Assembly: GCA_000499405.2 (NCBI GenBank)
Contig: HG738139.1
Span: forward strand, 15,910,858 to 15,974,857
DNA from: Onchocerca volvulus
Taxonomy: Eukaryota; Nematoda; Chromadorea; Rhabditida; Onchocercidae
Reading direction: 5' to 3'
DNA length: 64,000 nucleotides
A program made the translations under genes and the position numbers. Shown here piece after piece: positions 1 through 12,800 of this stretch (position 1 is the stretch's first letter; the number at the start of each line of letters is the position of its first letter). Below the pieces are notes generated by a model. That model did no database searches. It was not told the origin of the DNA and saw nothing but the letters and a program-made list of their open reading frames with translations.

Positions 1-172
1 TAAGTGATTTTTTTTTTTTTTGTTGAACGTATTATATTAAAAGAAAGAAAGTGAAGTATGATTTTGATTGTGATGAAGACATAGACTTATTCCAGGATAA
101 AATATAAAATAAAAGTAAGCATCACAACAAAGCTTAGGTCAAAAGATGATTGAATATAAATGTATAAAATAC

Positions 173-3100
173 CATCATTTGGCCTGCTCGGTTCAAACAA
201 AGAATTTGAAACGAGTTAGGAAGTAAACTAGAAGCTTCTGCCAATTTGTTTTTGAACATTCCGATCGTAGTATCATAGGTTAAACGAAATGCATAACGAA
301 TGGGGATTTGTCCGTCACGCTTCACAACTGCAATAAACAATGTAGGTATATTCTTCGCTGTTACTCTTTGTATAATAAAAATAGAAAATGAGTAAGAAAA
401 AACTCACCTACAACCGAGATAAGAAGTAAGTGATCAATCGGTATGGGCAATTGTAAGCATGTAAAAGCATCAAATCTGAAATGATTAAGTTGAAAGAAAA
501 AAATGTTGAAAAAACATGTATTCAAACGAATTTATAAGACGAAGACATAGCATAACAAACAAGTAAAAAGCTATCTTACCTACACGATATGGCATTGCAA
601 TTTAAGCAAGTAAGCGTTGAACGCAATTGACCAGTAAACAAATCAACAATGATACTTTTATCTCGTTTTAAGTGTGCATCCCAAGCCTAAAAAACATAAC
701 TTTACATCATCTACAAAAAAATTCGAACTTATAAATTAAAGGAATCGAGATAATTATCTAGAAAAAAGATGAAATTTATAAATTAAAGGAATTAAGATAA
801 ATATCATCAAATCCTATCACTATATTCACATTCATCATCCATTATTTCAATATTTTTTTCATTTTACTTTTCTGTATTTTAATATAATCTATGTTTTTTC
901 ATTTTCTTTTTTTTTAACATAACTCATTGCAAGTAAAACACAGTGACTGAAAAATAAAATAAAATACCTCTTTCGCAACAACAGAATCTGGGCGACCATC
1001 ACTGTCGCTGAGTTCGATGAATGGTTTGTTTTCAATCTGATTTAAATCCTCATGCAATAAATCTAGCAAAATAGATAAGAACTCTTGACAGTCATGTTGT
1101 GACCGTTCAGCAAATACTGGACCAGCACACTTAATCGCATCCTGAGAAAATGGAAATTAATATCATCATTTCAAAATACTCGTTCTCTAAGCAACATCTT
1201 TTTTTTTGAATAAAATAGAGCTCAATTAATTTGGAAGGATAATGCAAATCCTGCTGAATGATACAAATATAGTCTCAATGAATTACAGAAATGTAGAAAA
1301 ATTTGATATCAAGTGTCAAGCAATCAAAGAAATTAATGCCAAATGTCGAGCAATAAAAAAAAATTGGAACAATAAATGAGCACTTCCTTTTCTTAAAAAA
1401 ATCATTAGAAAAATCAAGAAAAGCTTATTTTGCTAACATAAAAAAAAAGTAATAATTAATAAAACAAAAAAATGAATAAAGTGAATTAGAGACATATTGC
1501 AAGCTTTTCATCTTATTATTCAGGGTACTTCTGAACTTCTTGGGAAGGAACATAAAAAAATGTTTTCGAATCAGACATGCACATGATCTAATAACAAGCC
1601 TAAGCAAAACTAGAATCTCTTCTTTTTTATTTTTTTTTTCTTTACAACCACTTACAGAGCTTCTGAGAGATATCTGCAAGTTTCATATCGCTAAAAGAAG
1701 ACAATAAATGCAAGAGAAAGTTTTGGAAGATAAATTAATAGTTGTTTTAAAGGAAGCAATCCTTCAACCTTCCATTTAAAAAGATGTAAGGGAGAAAGAA
1801 AAACAATTCTCACGCGTAATTTAATTGGTGCAATATTACGCTTTTTGCCGGACCACAATTCTTTCACAACATTTGCATATTCTGTAGCTATCATCCCTTT
1901 GGATTTTGACCTTAAAAAATTAAAAATAAAAAACTTTCAATGAATCTTTTGAACTAATCACACATCTTTCTTATCAAAAACAATATTGACCCTTTCATAT
2001 CAATTTTGTGCCGGCCTTCAATAAAATAATTTGTAAGTGGTCGTGTATTACTGAGACACTGCAGAGCACTATTCATGTAGCACGTATTACCCATATTATA
2101 CAGGCCAGTGATACCAAGAGTATTTGATGAATCCGAATTTTCCGCAGTATAACCTTCAGTATTGCTGTTTTCCAAACAACTAACCTCTTCCGGCCAACTC
2201 ATGTCAGAGTTACGCAACTCCAGAAGTAACTAAAAATTCATTTGTGTAAAACAGCACATATCTAATGCATAAAACATTTGTTGTAAGTCAACTGCAACTT
2301 CCTATGAATATCCACAGCTTTTTACCACTTATCTTTCATGTCTTCGTGATACATGTGATCTTTCGCTATTATGATTTTAAATCTATTCATTTAACTTATA
2401 CAGTCATCGATTTAAGCTTATGAAGACAATTATTTAATAGTTATGGACTAATACATAATGCTTATCCATCTTATAATTCATTATTCTTCATCTGATTATT
2501 ATAGTAACAAAGACAGATATAATAAGCTAAAGAAAATACCAACGCTGTCCGAAAAATCCAGAGTAGCTTACTTGTGCACTTTGTTGAATTTTGAGATCAT
2601 TAAGAGTAACTGAATCATCGTCAAGTAACCGCTTGTATGGCGAACCATCGATTTCAATAGTCCATAAACGAGCTGATTCGACATCATTTATATGCAGCTG
2701 ATGCGTCAAGAGTTCAAGTAATTCCTCAACAGTACAAATACGTGATTCTGACACTACACACCATGGCAATCTGCGAAGAGAAGATTCCTTATTCCACTCT
2801 ACAATACAAAAATCCAAACAGTGATTCTCGTCTTTAAATTTTGCAACATTTAAATTATTCATTGCTACATAGAAATTTATTTTTAAGAATGGTCCTCTCT
2901 TTTTTTTGCTGGGCGCTTTGTCATTATGAAAAGAAATTAAAAATAACACATAACAATGCAGTGAAGTGCAATCGCCAATAATTCAAATTCAGTGACTAAT
3001 ATCCCATTAATTTCCTCTTGCATTTTTCGAAGACAAGTTGATGAAAATGCACTAAAAAAAATCAGATTAATACAAACCGAAAGCAGAATGTAACCAGCTT

Positions 3101-6100
3101 CCGGAGGCAGTACCGTGTCTTAAAATCAATAAAGTTAGCGGATATAACTCGATAATAGATTCTGCAGTATTCGCTGCTCCCGGATCTACAATTCTTGCCG
3201 GAAGAATGCGCCGTTGAAGTGAAATACCTTCACGAGCAGCACTTCCGTGCCAACGCAACAATGCTTTCCATAGACAAGGTGCTAAAGCTTCGAAATCCTT
3301 ATTTAACACTAAATTTTGTGCTAAAGGAGCACCTTCATTTGATAAAGATGGAACCTGCAATTGAAGAAATGGAGAAGTAACAATCTTTATTTGAGAGAGA
3401 AAACATTACAAACTTGATTGTTATAAATTGATCATATGAAAAAACTTATGCCTTTAATTTTACCATCATTTAACCAAGCATAAAAATTTGTTGCTAAAAA
3501 ATAAGGAGTGAGAGAAAAGAACCTTATAAGACCAATCATTTTTCTGCTTGACAGTAATGATAGAAGCATTATTGATAGGAGGCACTTTAGAATTTGACAT
3601 CAACGCATGTACCCATTGCCGCCACCATTCAGATGAAACAATATTCCACTCAGCGAATGCATCCAATTGCACACGTTGTTTGAATCCACTTCAAATGAAA
3701 CAATTTAAAAAGATAAGCCTCTGAAAGAGGGAAGCATCTATGCATTTCATAACACTTCCATATTTTAGAATTTTAAGATTCATTAAAAATAAAATTCTTT
3801 GCAAAACTGGAAAAACAATAGCAGTAATTCGGAAGAATTTTAGACTTCAATTCTTATCACCCCAATATTTTTTATTTCTGTTCAATATATTTCATAAATT
3901 ATCCATTAAGTGAAATAAAGGATAGGATTAAACTATTCTAAGCATTTAAAGCGTAAAATAAAACTATCCTAAGCATTTATTAATCGGTCTTCTAAAAAAA
4001 AAAAAAAACAACAAAAAAAACACATTTAGCACTCAACGCGACCTATCAAAAATTATTTTTTTAGTTAAGATTCTCTCTAAATTATCAGATTTTTTAGCTC
4101 CAGTCACTAATAATGCTTTTTTTGATGATTAAGAATCACAACTTACATACTTCAAAATTACCACCTATAGTAATATCCAAATTGAATTTTATGTCGATAA
4201 GTTTTCATAAATAATTTAAGAGCTCACCAAACAACTGTCAGTTCAACTTCTGCAGAACTTGGGTGTAATCCCAAACAAATGTGCCCAAGCTGAAACAATT
4301 GAAAGAATTTTTGTTGATGAATTCCTTGCTTTACGAATTGCCAATTTAACATTTAGCATAATCAAATATGACAACAATAAATACCTGAACAATTATTTCA
4401 AGCAAATCGTCCACACATTTTGTCTCATTTGCCCAACAAACAAAATCTGTTAATGACGCACGACCCAATTCATCCGTATGTATAGTTTGGACTGTTTTAT
4501 CCTATAAAAGAGTAACAGAAAGAAAAGGAAAGGAATGAAATGTTAAGCACAAAAAGTTAAATCGTAGAAAATAATGAGAAATGTAAAAAATTATACTCGA
4601 ATTTCCGTGAATATAAAAAGCACTTACGAGGTTTAAATGCATGTAAAGGGAATGAATGTCTTCTTTTGACAAGTAACCATCGCTATCTGAGTCAAAAAGT
4701 TGAGCAATAACTGAAATACTATTGATAAACCATATTATTTATCACTAAAACTATTACTTTTTTGCAAAATTATTACTTCCGAAAATTTTCTTTGAAATTT
4801 GCACATCAAAATTTCCATTCAGAGACAGTTCCGAATGCTACTTTTCATCCCACGTGCAATGCATATAAAAATCTAGAGTATAATCATAACGTTAGTAATT
4901 ATTCCGTTCCAACCAACTTCGCAAATTAGTCCGGTGATCTAGTACATAATGATGTTTGCTTTTCGATATTCTTAAAGAAAAGCTTTCTTTCTTTTATTGA
5001 TTTTAGCTGTTCAACTGCTGACATTTTCGTGCTACGATGAGATATAAATTGATCACTGGGTTATTTGGAATGATTATTTTAAAGAACAAATTAGTCAAAC
5101 CCAAATTCTATTGGTTGAAATAAGATTCAGGAAAAAAAAAACCAAAATAAAGAGAAAATTAAACTGAAAAGAAATAAATATCTAATTTACAATTAAGACG
5201 AGCAGTATGTGGTCCACGACAAGAAGCAGAAAGACCACAGACAAGTTCTTTGAAATCCACCAAACCATCGTCATTTTCATCAAATGCGCGAAATAAGCCA
5301 TCAATGAAATGATTCGGAATGGCACCACCAACTAAAGCACCGAAACCATTTCTGGTAAGTTTACACAATTTGGTGTCGTTGATCGAACCAAAAACTTTTT
5401 CTAGCTCTTCCACTTCTAGCTCATCAACTGAAACTTCAAAAAAATGAAACCTGTGACAGCTATATGATTTTGCATAAAAAACTCAATCAAAACTTTCATT
5501 TCTCATAGATACATTGCGCGTACTATGACAATATGAAAAAATCATACGTCAATCACAAATATAATGTTGGACCCGGGTAATCTAGGCATGTAAACAAAAT
5601 GTCTATTTTGCAACATATGTTTTGAAAAAGAGTTATCGAGTTTCAATGCTTGGATGTTTGTCCAAAACCTAAGAATGTGTTTTTTCCAAAAAAGCACTGA
5701 GGAGTGAAAAATGAGAAGCAAAAAAGCAAAGACGAGGAAGTTTGCAAAGTCCATTGAAAGTCTTGAAACAAAATGTCAAAATTTTAATCGCTGAAATCTT
5801 AAACTAGAAATTACATTTAATGGTTAATAAAGTAATTACCCAAACTAAAATTAAAGGCTGAAAGTGTATCAACTTACGATGTGTAACACCTGCAAGCACT
5901 TGATAGAAATTATAATGAATTTCTGAATGGCGAGATGTCAATTGAGGCGGTTGTTCAACCCATCGTTCTATCTCATGTTCATAGCTTAAAAATTCTGAAA
6001 AACTTTATTTATGATGAATCCCTTTCCATAATTTGCTTCCTTCAGTTAAACTTTTAGCTAATACCGAAAAACAAGTATTGAGGAGACTTTAAAAATTAAT

Positions 6101-7407
6101 TTTAGTAAACTAAAAATTATTTGTACAAATAACTTCTTTAAATTATATTGATGATAAATGTGAAGAGTAACAATACCAGAAAAAAAAAATACCAGATCGG
6201 GTATCTTTATCCACTTTTGTCAATAGGACAATTCCAATGACAAAATATTGAAATGACAGTTTAGATGATCCCTGACAAAACTTAGTGAAGATACGTGTGC
6301 GCGTGGTACGTGGAATTCCTGGATGACAAAGAACATCGGCAAAAAATTCATCCTCTGTGATTAGATCTCGACCATCCCATGCCGTTTCCAACCGCTTCAA
6401 TTCATCTGCACTTACTGAAAATGACAGCATTGCAAAATGAATAAGAAACAATATTTTTGTTTTGTTTTTTTTTTTCTCTCATCAAAATTCATAGCAGAAT
6501 TTAATTTTTTTTTTGAAAAAAAAGAAAAAAAAACCATATAAATTCATTGGAGTGCTATAAAAAATTTTCCTCATAAGTTAGTGATACGAATAAATCCAAT
6601 ACTTGTATGTCAGGATCGTTATATAAGAAATGATTCAAAATATGAACTGTCACACTTAGTCACACTGTGTTTTATATTCCGAAACAAGTATTTTTTTTTC
6701 ATTTTTTTTTTCCATCGCCAAAAGTAAAACGTACTTGCGATCATCAAAGAGTTTACATCAACAAAATGAGAAATATGGCATCATTTGAAAATTATATAAT
6801 TAGTAAAAGATTTAAAGTTAACATTGGTTGGAAAAAATCAGAATTAATTGCTTAACTGATTTCCAATTTCTTGTTCTTAAAACATTTAAGCTACGAAGAA
6901 ATGGAACTTTACATTTACTAAAAACTAGAAACAGTTATTTAGCAATCCAAATATAATAGTAAATGGATATTTATCTCCATCTTTGAGAGATTTCAAATCT
7001 TTGTCTTAAACATATACAGTCAACATCCCGTTCAAATGTGTAAGTAACATTTGTTTTAAAAATTTCAGAAATCCTTTCTTGAAAGTATATAATCAGTTTA
7101 TTTTAAAAAAGAAAAAAAAGTAATTTCATACATCTCCCTTTGAAAAAATTGTAATTTATATTCCAGAAAAACGTGTAATTTATATATTTTCTCCCTTTAA
7201 ATAAAAGGAAAACGAAGAATACACAAGTTTCTACAATATGACAAATTTGTTATTTGTAAAGGCTAGCATGAAATCATTATTCAAATTTGAATTCATTTTT
7301 GAAAATAAGATCTAAAAACTCAAAAACTAACATAAATTTCGGGCTTCTTCGAAGCTAATTAATGACGAAGAAGAAGAAGCAGACGTTGATGATTCTCGAT
7401 TGCCCAT
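173..7407 (-). CDS. USP32 (cyk-3): Ubiquitin carboxyl-terminal hydrolase 32-type (EF-hand USP), 5' part, partial at left edge
   Basis: This gene encodes a multidomain deubiquitinase that removes ubiquitin through a cysteine-protease domain. Sixteen exons join in frame (808 codons): 7407-7332, 6414-6193, 5994-5878, 5427-5191, 4710-4628, 4501-4385, 4289-4228, 3688-3523, 3354-3078, 2798-2572, 2229-1991, 1910-1814, 1141-968, 686-580, 475-408, 327-173. The start MGNRES fits an N-myristoylation signal and matches human USP32, which begins MGAKES. Two EF-hand loops sit near residues 188-199 ([12 protein letters not shown]) and 224-235 ([12 protein letters not shown]). A DUSP-like Trp-rich stretch (EWWRQW) is near 325, the DMSWPEE linker near 537, and the catalytic box GNTCYMNS puts the active Cys near 578. 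The histidine box lies beyond the window. Two junctions are weak: an AAG acceptor at 3689-3691 and a GTCAAT donor at 1990. Upstream ATGs at 7408-7440 open short out-of-frame reading frames. Confidence 0.93.
728..806. repeat. Short tandem duplication in a USP32 intron
   Basis: A segment of about 32 bases (ATAAATTAAAGGAAT core) occurs twice with a 47-base period, at 728-759 and 775-806. It lies between the exons at 580-686 and 968-1141 and has no coding effect. Confidence 0.6.
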
Positions 7408-9508
7408 CGTTTCATCATTTTAAACATCCATTCAATAAATAGTTTTCCTGGATGAAATAAAAAAAATTACATCTAATAAATCATATTAAAAGGAAAGAAT
7501 GGCAAACTTCACTTGACATACTATTGATGAAGCCATTGACAATGATAAAATCACTAATAAGTTAAAAATTAGCATAAATAAAATAATCCAATCGCGAACT
7601 TTTCCAATCATACTGTCTTTGCGACATCATTGTGTCAACGTAACATATGCTACGCTATGAAATGTTAGAAATCTCATCAAAATAAATTTGTCTTCCGTCA
7701 TAAATCAGTCTTAAATATAAGTAAATGTATGTCATTTCATTTTAACATTTATTTTCCTAACTAATATCAATGCAATTCTAGCTATCGACTATAGTCGTAA
7801 GAAATTAAATGGTTATCATTTCGTTTCAATCTTATTTCAACGATAGAAGAATACGAACAACTGCAATTATTAAGGAAAATATTTGAATTATTTTCTAATT
7901 TTGTAATATTCATATAACTCCATCATAATCACATAGAAATACTAAAAAACTTGTGCAAAACCAATATAGTATATCATTTCATTTGAATATTATTTTCTTT
8001 ATTGAGTGATATGAATGATTAAAATTACGAAATGTTACAATGATCATAGAGATTATAAATGAAAATGATGATAAAAGTTATTAGCTTATACTGCATAAAA
8101 TCAAATATTTTCATTGAATATGAAATTAAATAGAAAAAGAGACTAGACCAAATGATATAATATATAGGAATTCAATCATCAAATATAGTATTATTCATGG
8201 AATTAATCAAAAGTTTGCAAATCTTTGAAAGTTATGAAACTATCACAGCTTCTAAATGTATCTGCGATTATTAATTAGCTGTTTATTATAATTATGATTA
8301 CTTAACTCTAAAATTTTATTATTATTAATTACAAAAAAAAGTTTATTAAAATTTTCGGATTTTATCGAAATTTCTCAAATCAGATTTTCAAATCTTAAAC
8401 ATAATATATATTTTATGCCTATATCAAAGAAAATAAGATGTTGTTTCCAAAAGATCTAAAGAAATTAAACATTAATTGTTATTTTGTTTTATTTTTGCAC
8501 GTACACATTATCTAAAAGTTTTAATCAATAAGAAAAGGAATTAATTAGTTTCAAAATTTAAAATATCTGACTATTTAATATTTTGCAAATTAATTGCCCC
8601 TAAAAAATGAGATATATAGTTTATAAGTGTAATAATCTTATGAAATGTTGGATATTTTATTGCATGCTTTAATTATTATCCTAATAAGTATTGTTATATT
8701 AATGATACCGAGATAAACAATAATTTAATCAAAAATCAAATCAACAGTTGAATGATTTACTGAAATAAAATGAAAATTAAGTATCAAAATATGGGATAAT
8801 GTTTAACAAACAATCACATCAGCCAAAAAAAAAAAAGAACCAGTAATTGTAAAATATTTTTATGAAACTTGACAATGCTCCCAATTTTTTAACTTTAAAC
8901 AAATCTTTTCATTTGTTTGATTGTTTAGTGTTTGAATAGCAGGAAAAATTAAGATTAGAAAACTATTTAGGGAAGCTTTTTGCAAATTTTATAATTTCGA
9001 AATTTTAGGCATCATCAATGATATATTTTTTATGATTTGAAACTTTTAACTATCACTTTTTTTATGTTGTAATTCTCCCTTTTTACTTTTTCTCCTTTGT
9101 TTTTTTTTTCGATTTATTAAGTATTGATAATAAATGATAAATTCATAAACATTTTTTATTACCAAAATATATTTCAAATATATCGTATATTAGAGTTCAA
9201 TTGAAAAAATAATTTTAAACGAGAAAAAAATTCTCGAATGAAATTTGTCAAAATGATGGAATAATTCAAAAGATGTTATTTATTCAAAAAAGATCTTCGT
9301 ATTTGCTTGTATATCACAAGTTAAAATTCGAAACTTAGCCATAAATTTATGAACATATATCACATAAATGATAACTTTAGATGAAAAAAAAAAAAAAGAA
9401 TTCACAGATCAAATGAATTTTGTCAAAATGATGGAATTGTTTAAAAGTTATAACGATGTTTCCTACTTATTTCATCTTATCGATATATTTATGTATATGT
9501 CTGTATGT

Positions 9509-9581
<73 letters not shown>

Positions 9582-9869
9582 TGTAATATTAATTATCCAT
9601 TAATTGATGATTCCGAATGACAACTTTTCAACCATTCCTTTTTCTACTCATTGTTGTTGTTAATGTCATTTTGTCATTGTTATCATCATCATTGACAAAC
9701 TTTATTTCATCCTTTACTATTTTCACATTCATTATCTAATATATTAATCGATCAGTTAATTAATTTATTTATTAATTTGTTAGTTTACCGCTAATTTCAT
9801 TGCATTTTATTTTTTTTTTCGCTCTGTTTTTTTTTCGTTTGTCAATTCTCCTTTTATTTGAAAAAGATC
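7408..9869. other. Divergent intergenic region between the USP32 and secreted-protein genes
   Basis: This stretch separates two start codons that point away from each other, so it should hold both promoters. It is AT-rich with no open frame I can support. It contains a (TG)n array near its right end and a weak internal duplication around 9240-9460. No clear TATA box or conserved element stands out. Confidence 0.6.
9511..9584 (+). repeat. (TG)n dinucleotide microsatellite
   Basis: An almost unbroken GT/TG array of about 74 bases, with one CTG and one TAT interruption near its ends. It lies about 300 bases upstream of the secreted-protein start codon. A reading frame through it encodes only Cys-Val repeats and is not a gene. 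Confidence 0.95.
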
Positions 9870-9877
9870 TTTTTCAG
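9870..9877 (+). promoter_or_regulatory. Probable trans-splice acceptor
   Basis: TTTTTCAG is the nematode 3' splice consensus. It sits six bases before the ATG at 9884, with a T-rich tract and no plausible upstream coding exon in phase. This is the layout expected for spliced-leader addition; a cis-spliced noncoding first exon is the alternative. Confidence 0.5.
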
Positions 9878-9883
9878 ATCAAA

Positions 9884-12800
9884 ATGCTACCAAATACTGC
9901 AAAATTAATTTCATTTTTAATTATTCATGGTTTTATGCAAATTAATGCCCAGGAATTACCACAAAGAACAGCGAAAACATTTGCAAATACACAATTCGAT
10001 TTGGATCCTAATTTACCATTCGATGATCATACTACGGCTGCAAGCGAATCATCCGATATATCTCGACGAAAATCTTTTATTTCCGTTAAAGTTTGCTTTC
10101 AATTTCTTTCTACGTTTCTTTTTTTCTTTTTCAAAGTCTTTCAAATTTTTGATTACTTATTTGATTTGTTAATGAATAGGATTTATTTACTTTTTTTTTT
10201 TAAATATTGAATAAAATAAATTTAAAGCATAAGCAAGTTCGCAATAAAATAATCTTATAGCGAAAGATAAGAAATGTTACACTTTTGATACCATTAAAAA
10301 AATAATTATCTCAGTAGCATAATAATTAAATGTTAATCGATCATGATACTTTAAATTTAACTGTTTTATTAAGCAACAATTAAATGATTTTCATTAAATC
10401 AAACTGTTTCAGCTTTTATGATGCACAAAATTCATTTCTTTACCGTAAACACCAATAATAAAATTAAACATGTAAATGAATTACTTTAAAACTTTTTGGA
10501 ATAATTCAAGCAATCTAGAATCATTCGATATTTTCTGAATTACGATATTATTACAGATACAGCCAGCTACAGCGACACCTCTCCTACAAACGACAACAAT
10601 TGCTCAGGAAGTCATGCAAGTAAAACCTAAATCATCAAAATCTAAATTTCAGTATCAAAACGTCAGAAATCCGTCACGCAAAGCTCCTCGAGCAAAACCC
10701 TATTATATTGTTACCAGCGATGTATCAAACTTCATTCAAACTGAAATAAAAGCTGCTGAAATTCCTTCAAATCAACTTCAATCGACTATAGAAAAGCAAA
10801 AACTATCCACAAAAATTATTCGGAATGCTGAAACTAATTCATCAAATCAAGTTCCTCTTCTACAAACACTTAAAATTCCTCCTGTTCGAAAAGGTAATTC
10901 AATTGCAAAACCATTGCTGCAAAATTCTCCATCATCATCATCATCATCACTATTATCACCACTATCATCACCACTATCATCATCACTATCATCATCACCA
11001 TCATCATCGTTATTGGCCGCAACGACACCATCATCTATTCCTGTTGCTATTCGATCTACTGCCTCGGGCAATATCGGATCGCGATCAGTAAAACCGACTC
11101 AACAACAAATTTCATCTCATTCGCAATGGTTCAACGATACGCTTCCTTCGTTTGGTACGGTATATTTTCCTTTCAAATTCCCTTTAAATTTTTTAGAAAA
11201 AGTAACTTTTTTTTTGCTTTCGAATTCAATTAAATTTAAAAATCATAATATATTGCTCAAAACAAAGCTGAAAATATTTTTCACAGAAAAGATTAATTGT
11301 TTAAGAATATAGCAAAATTCTTGTTTCAATTTTAATACTTCGTAATTTCACTGAGAAGAGATTTCAAATTTTTAAACTACAATTTTCTTCTGCTTACTTA
11401 CATTCTTATTATTTCGGATAAATAATCATAGTATGAATAATCTATTAAAGTCTGAATATAAATTAAAATTCAAACGAAGAATTTGCAATGTCAATCCATT
11501 GCAGTTAAACCTATGCATTTTGTAAATTGCAAATCTCTTAGCACACATTAATTTTATTCAGTATTGCATCAAACTATATTCTCTGTTAAAATCTATTTCT
11601 TAACAGTAATCACAACAATTATTGATAACGAAGTATCACAGAAGTAAATATAATAATATTCATTAATGCTATAACAGTTAAGATCAATAAAAAGTATCTG
11701 TTCGAGTTGTATAATATTTCGAGAAGTTTATAGCTGATAATGATATCATATTTCTATCAGCATGTTTATTCAGAATGATTAGCAAGCAATAAATAAATGG
11801 AATAATTTTGAAATTCCAATAATTATGATTTCAAAAATTTATCCATTAATCCCTTCCCTAACATTCCAAATATATATGAGTATTAACGGTATGGAAAGAA
11901 CGAAACGAATGAAAAAAAAATGAAACAAAGCAAAACAAGTTTAATCTCATTTTTTGTTTCAGACAAAAATGAACAAGAAAAGAAAGCGGAAGTTCTAATT
12001 TTTTCATTTAGCATGAAAATTTCGAGTTATTCAAAAATTAAAAAAAGGAAGTATTTTTATAAAATTTTCTCATTCACTCATAATTAATTTTCAATTAAAT
12101 GAACTGCACTGAAATTACTTCAAGCAAAAAAGTGCATGTACACATCATACCATTTTGCTCTTATCAATTTCAACTGCAATTAATTTCAATCAGAATTAAT
12201 TGAGCTGGCTTATGCATACATATCAAAATTCTCTTTTGTTTTATTATAATAGCGATAAAAATTATTGATTCATAGATAATTTTTTGAAAAAATGCATGTA
12301 AAATGAATATTTTGAATTTAAAAAGAAAAAAATCATTTCTTTATTCGAATACAAATAATCGTATTATCGGATATTCTTTAAAAAAAGAATGAGAAAAAAA
12401 AAAGTGAAAATTAATATCCTCTCCTCTTTGTCTTTTTTCTCTTTTCGACTTCCAACGATAACAAGAAATTGATCGGAATTATTTATTTTTTTTCGTTCTT
12501 TAAATATCCACTTGATACTATAATTTATTTCCGGTTACTAAGCAATTTACTTGCATTCTATTTTGATTTTGATCGAGCATTTTCCAGGATTATTATTGAA
12601 TCTATTTACTTGAGTACTTAATAATTTTCGTGTAATCCTTCACTTTTCCTTCTTTTCACTTTAGAATGTTTCCTAATTATTATAAATAGTCAAATAATTA
12701 ATGATGATTGACCAGTAAAACCTGTCATTTTCTTTAAGAAATGCATCATACCACATTATATGCAATGAAAATTGCAACCAATTTCAAATTTACCACTTTT

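Noticed and set aside
9368..9586. Open frame of 72 codons ending in Cys-Val repeats
   Set aside because: It is produced by the (TG)n array and has no splice or protein-like features.
10825..11091. Poly-His frame (plus) and poly-Asp frame (minus, 10847-11071)
   Set aside because: Shadows of the TCA-repeat coding tract of the secreted protein, whose own frame has signal peptide, phase-consistent introns and a stop codon.
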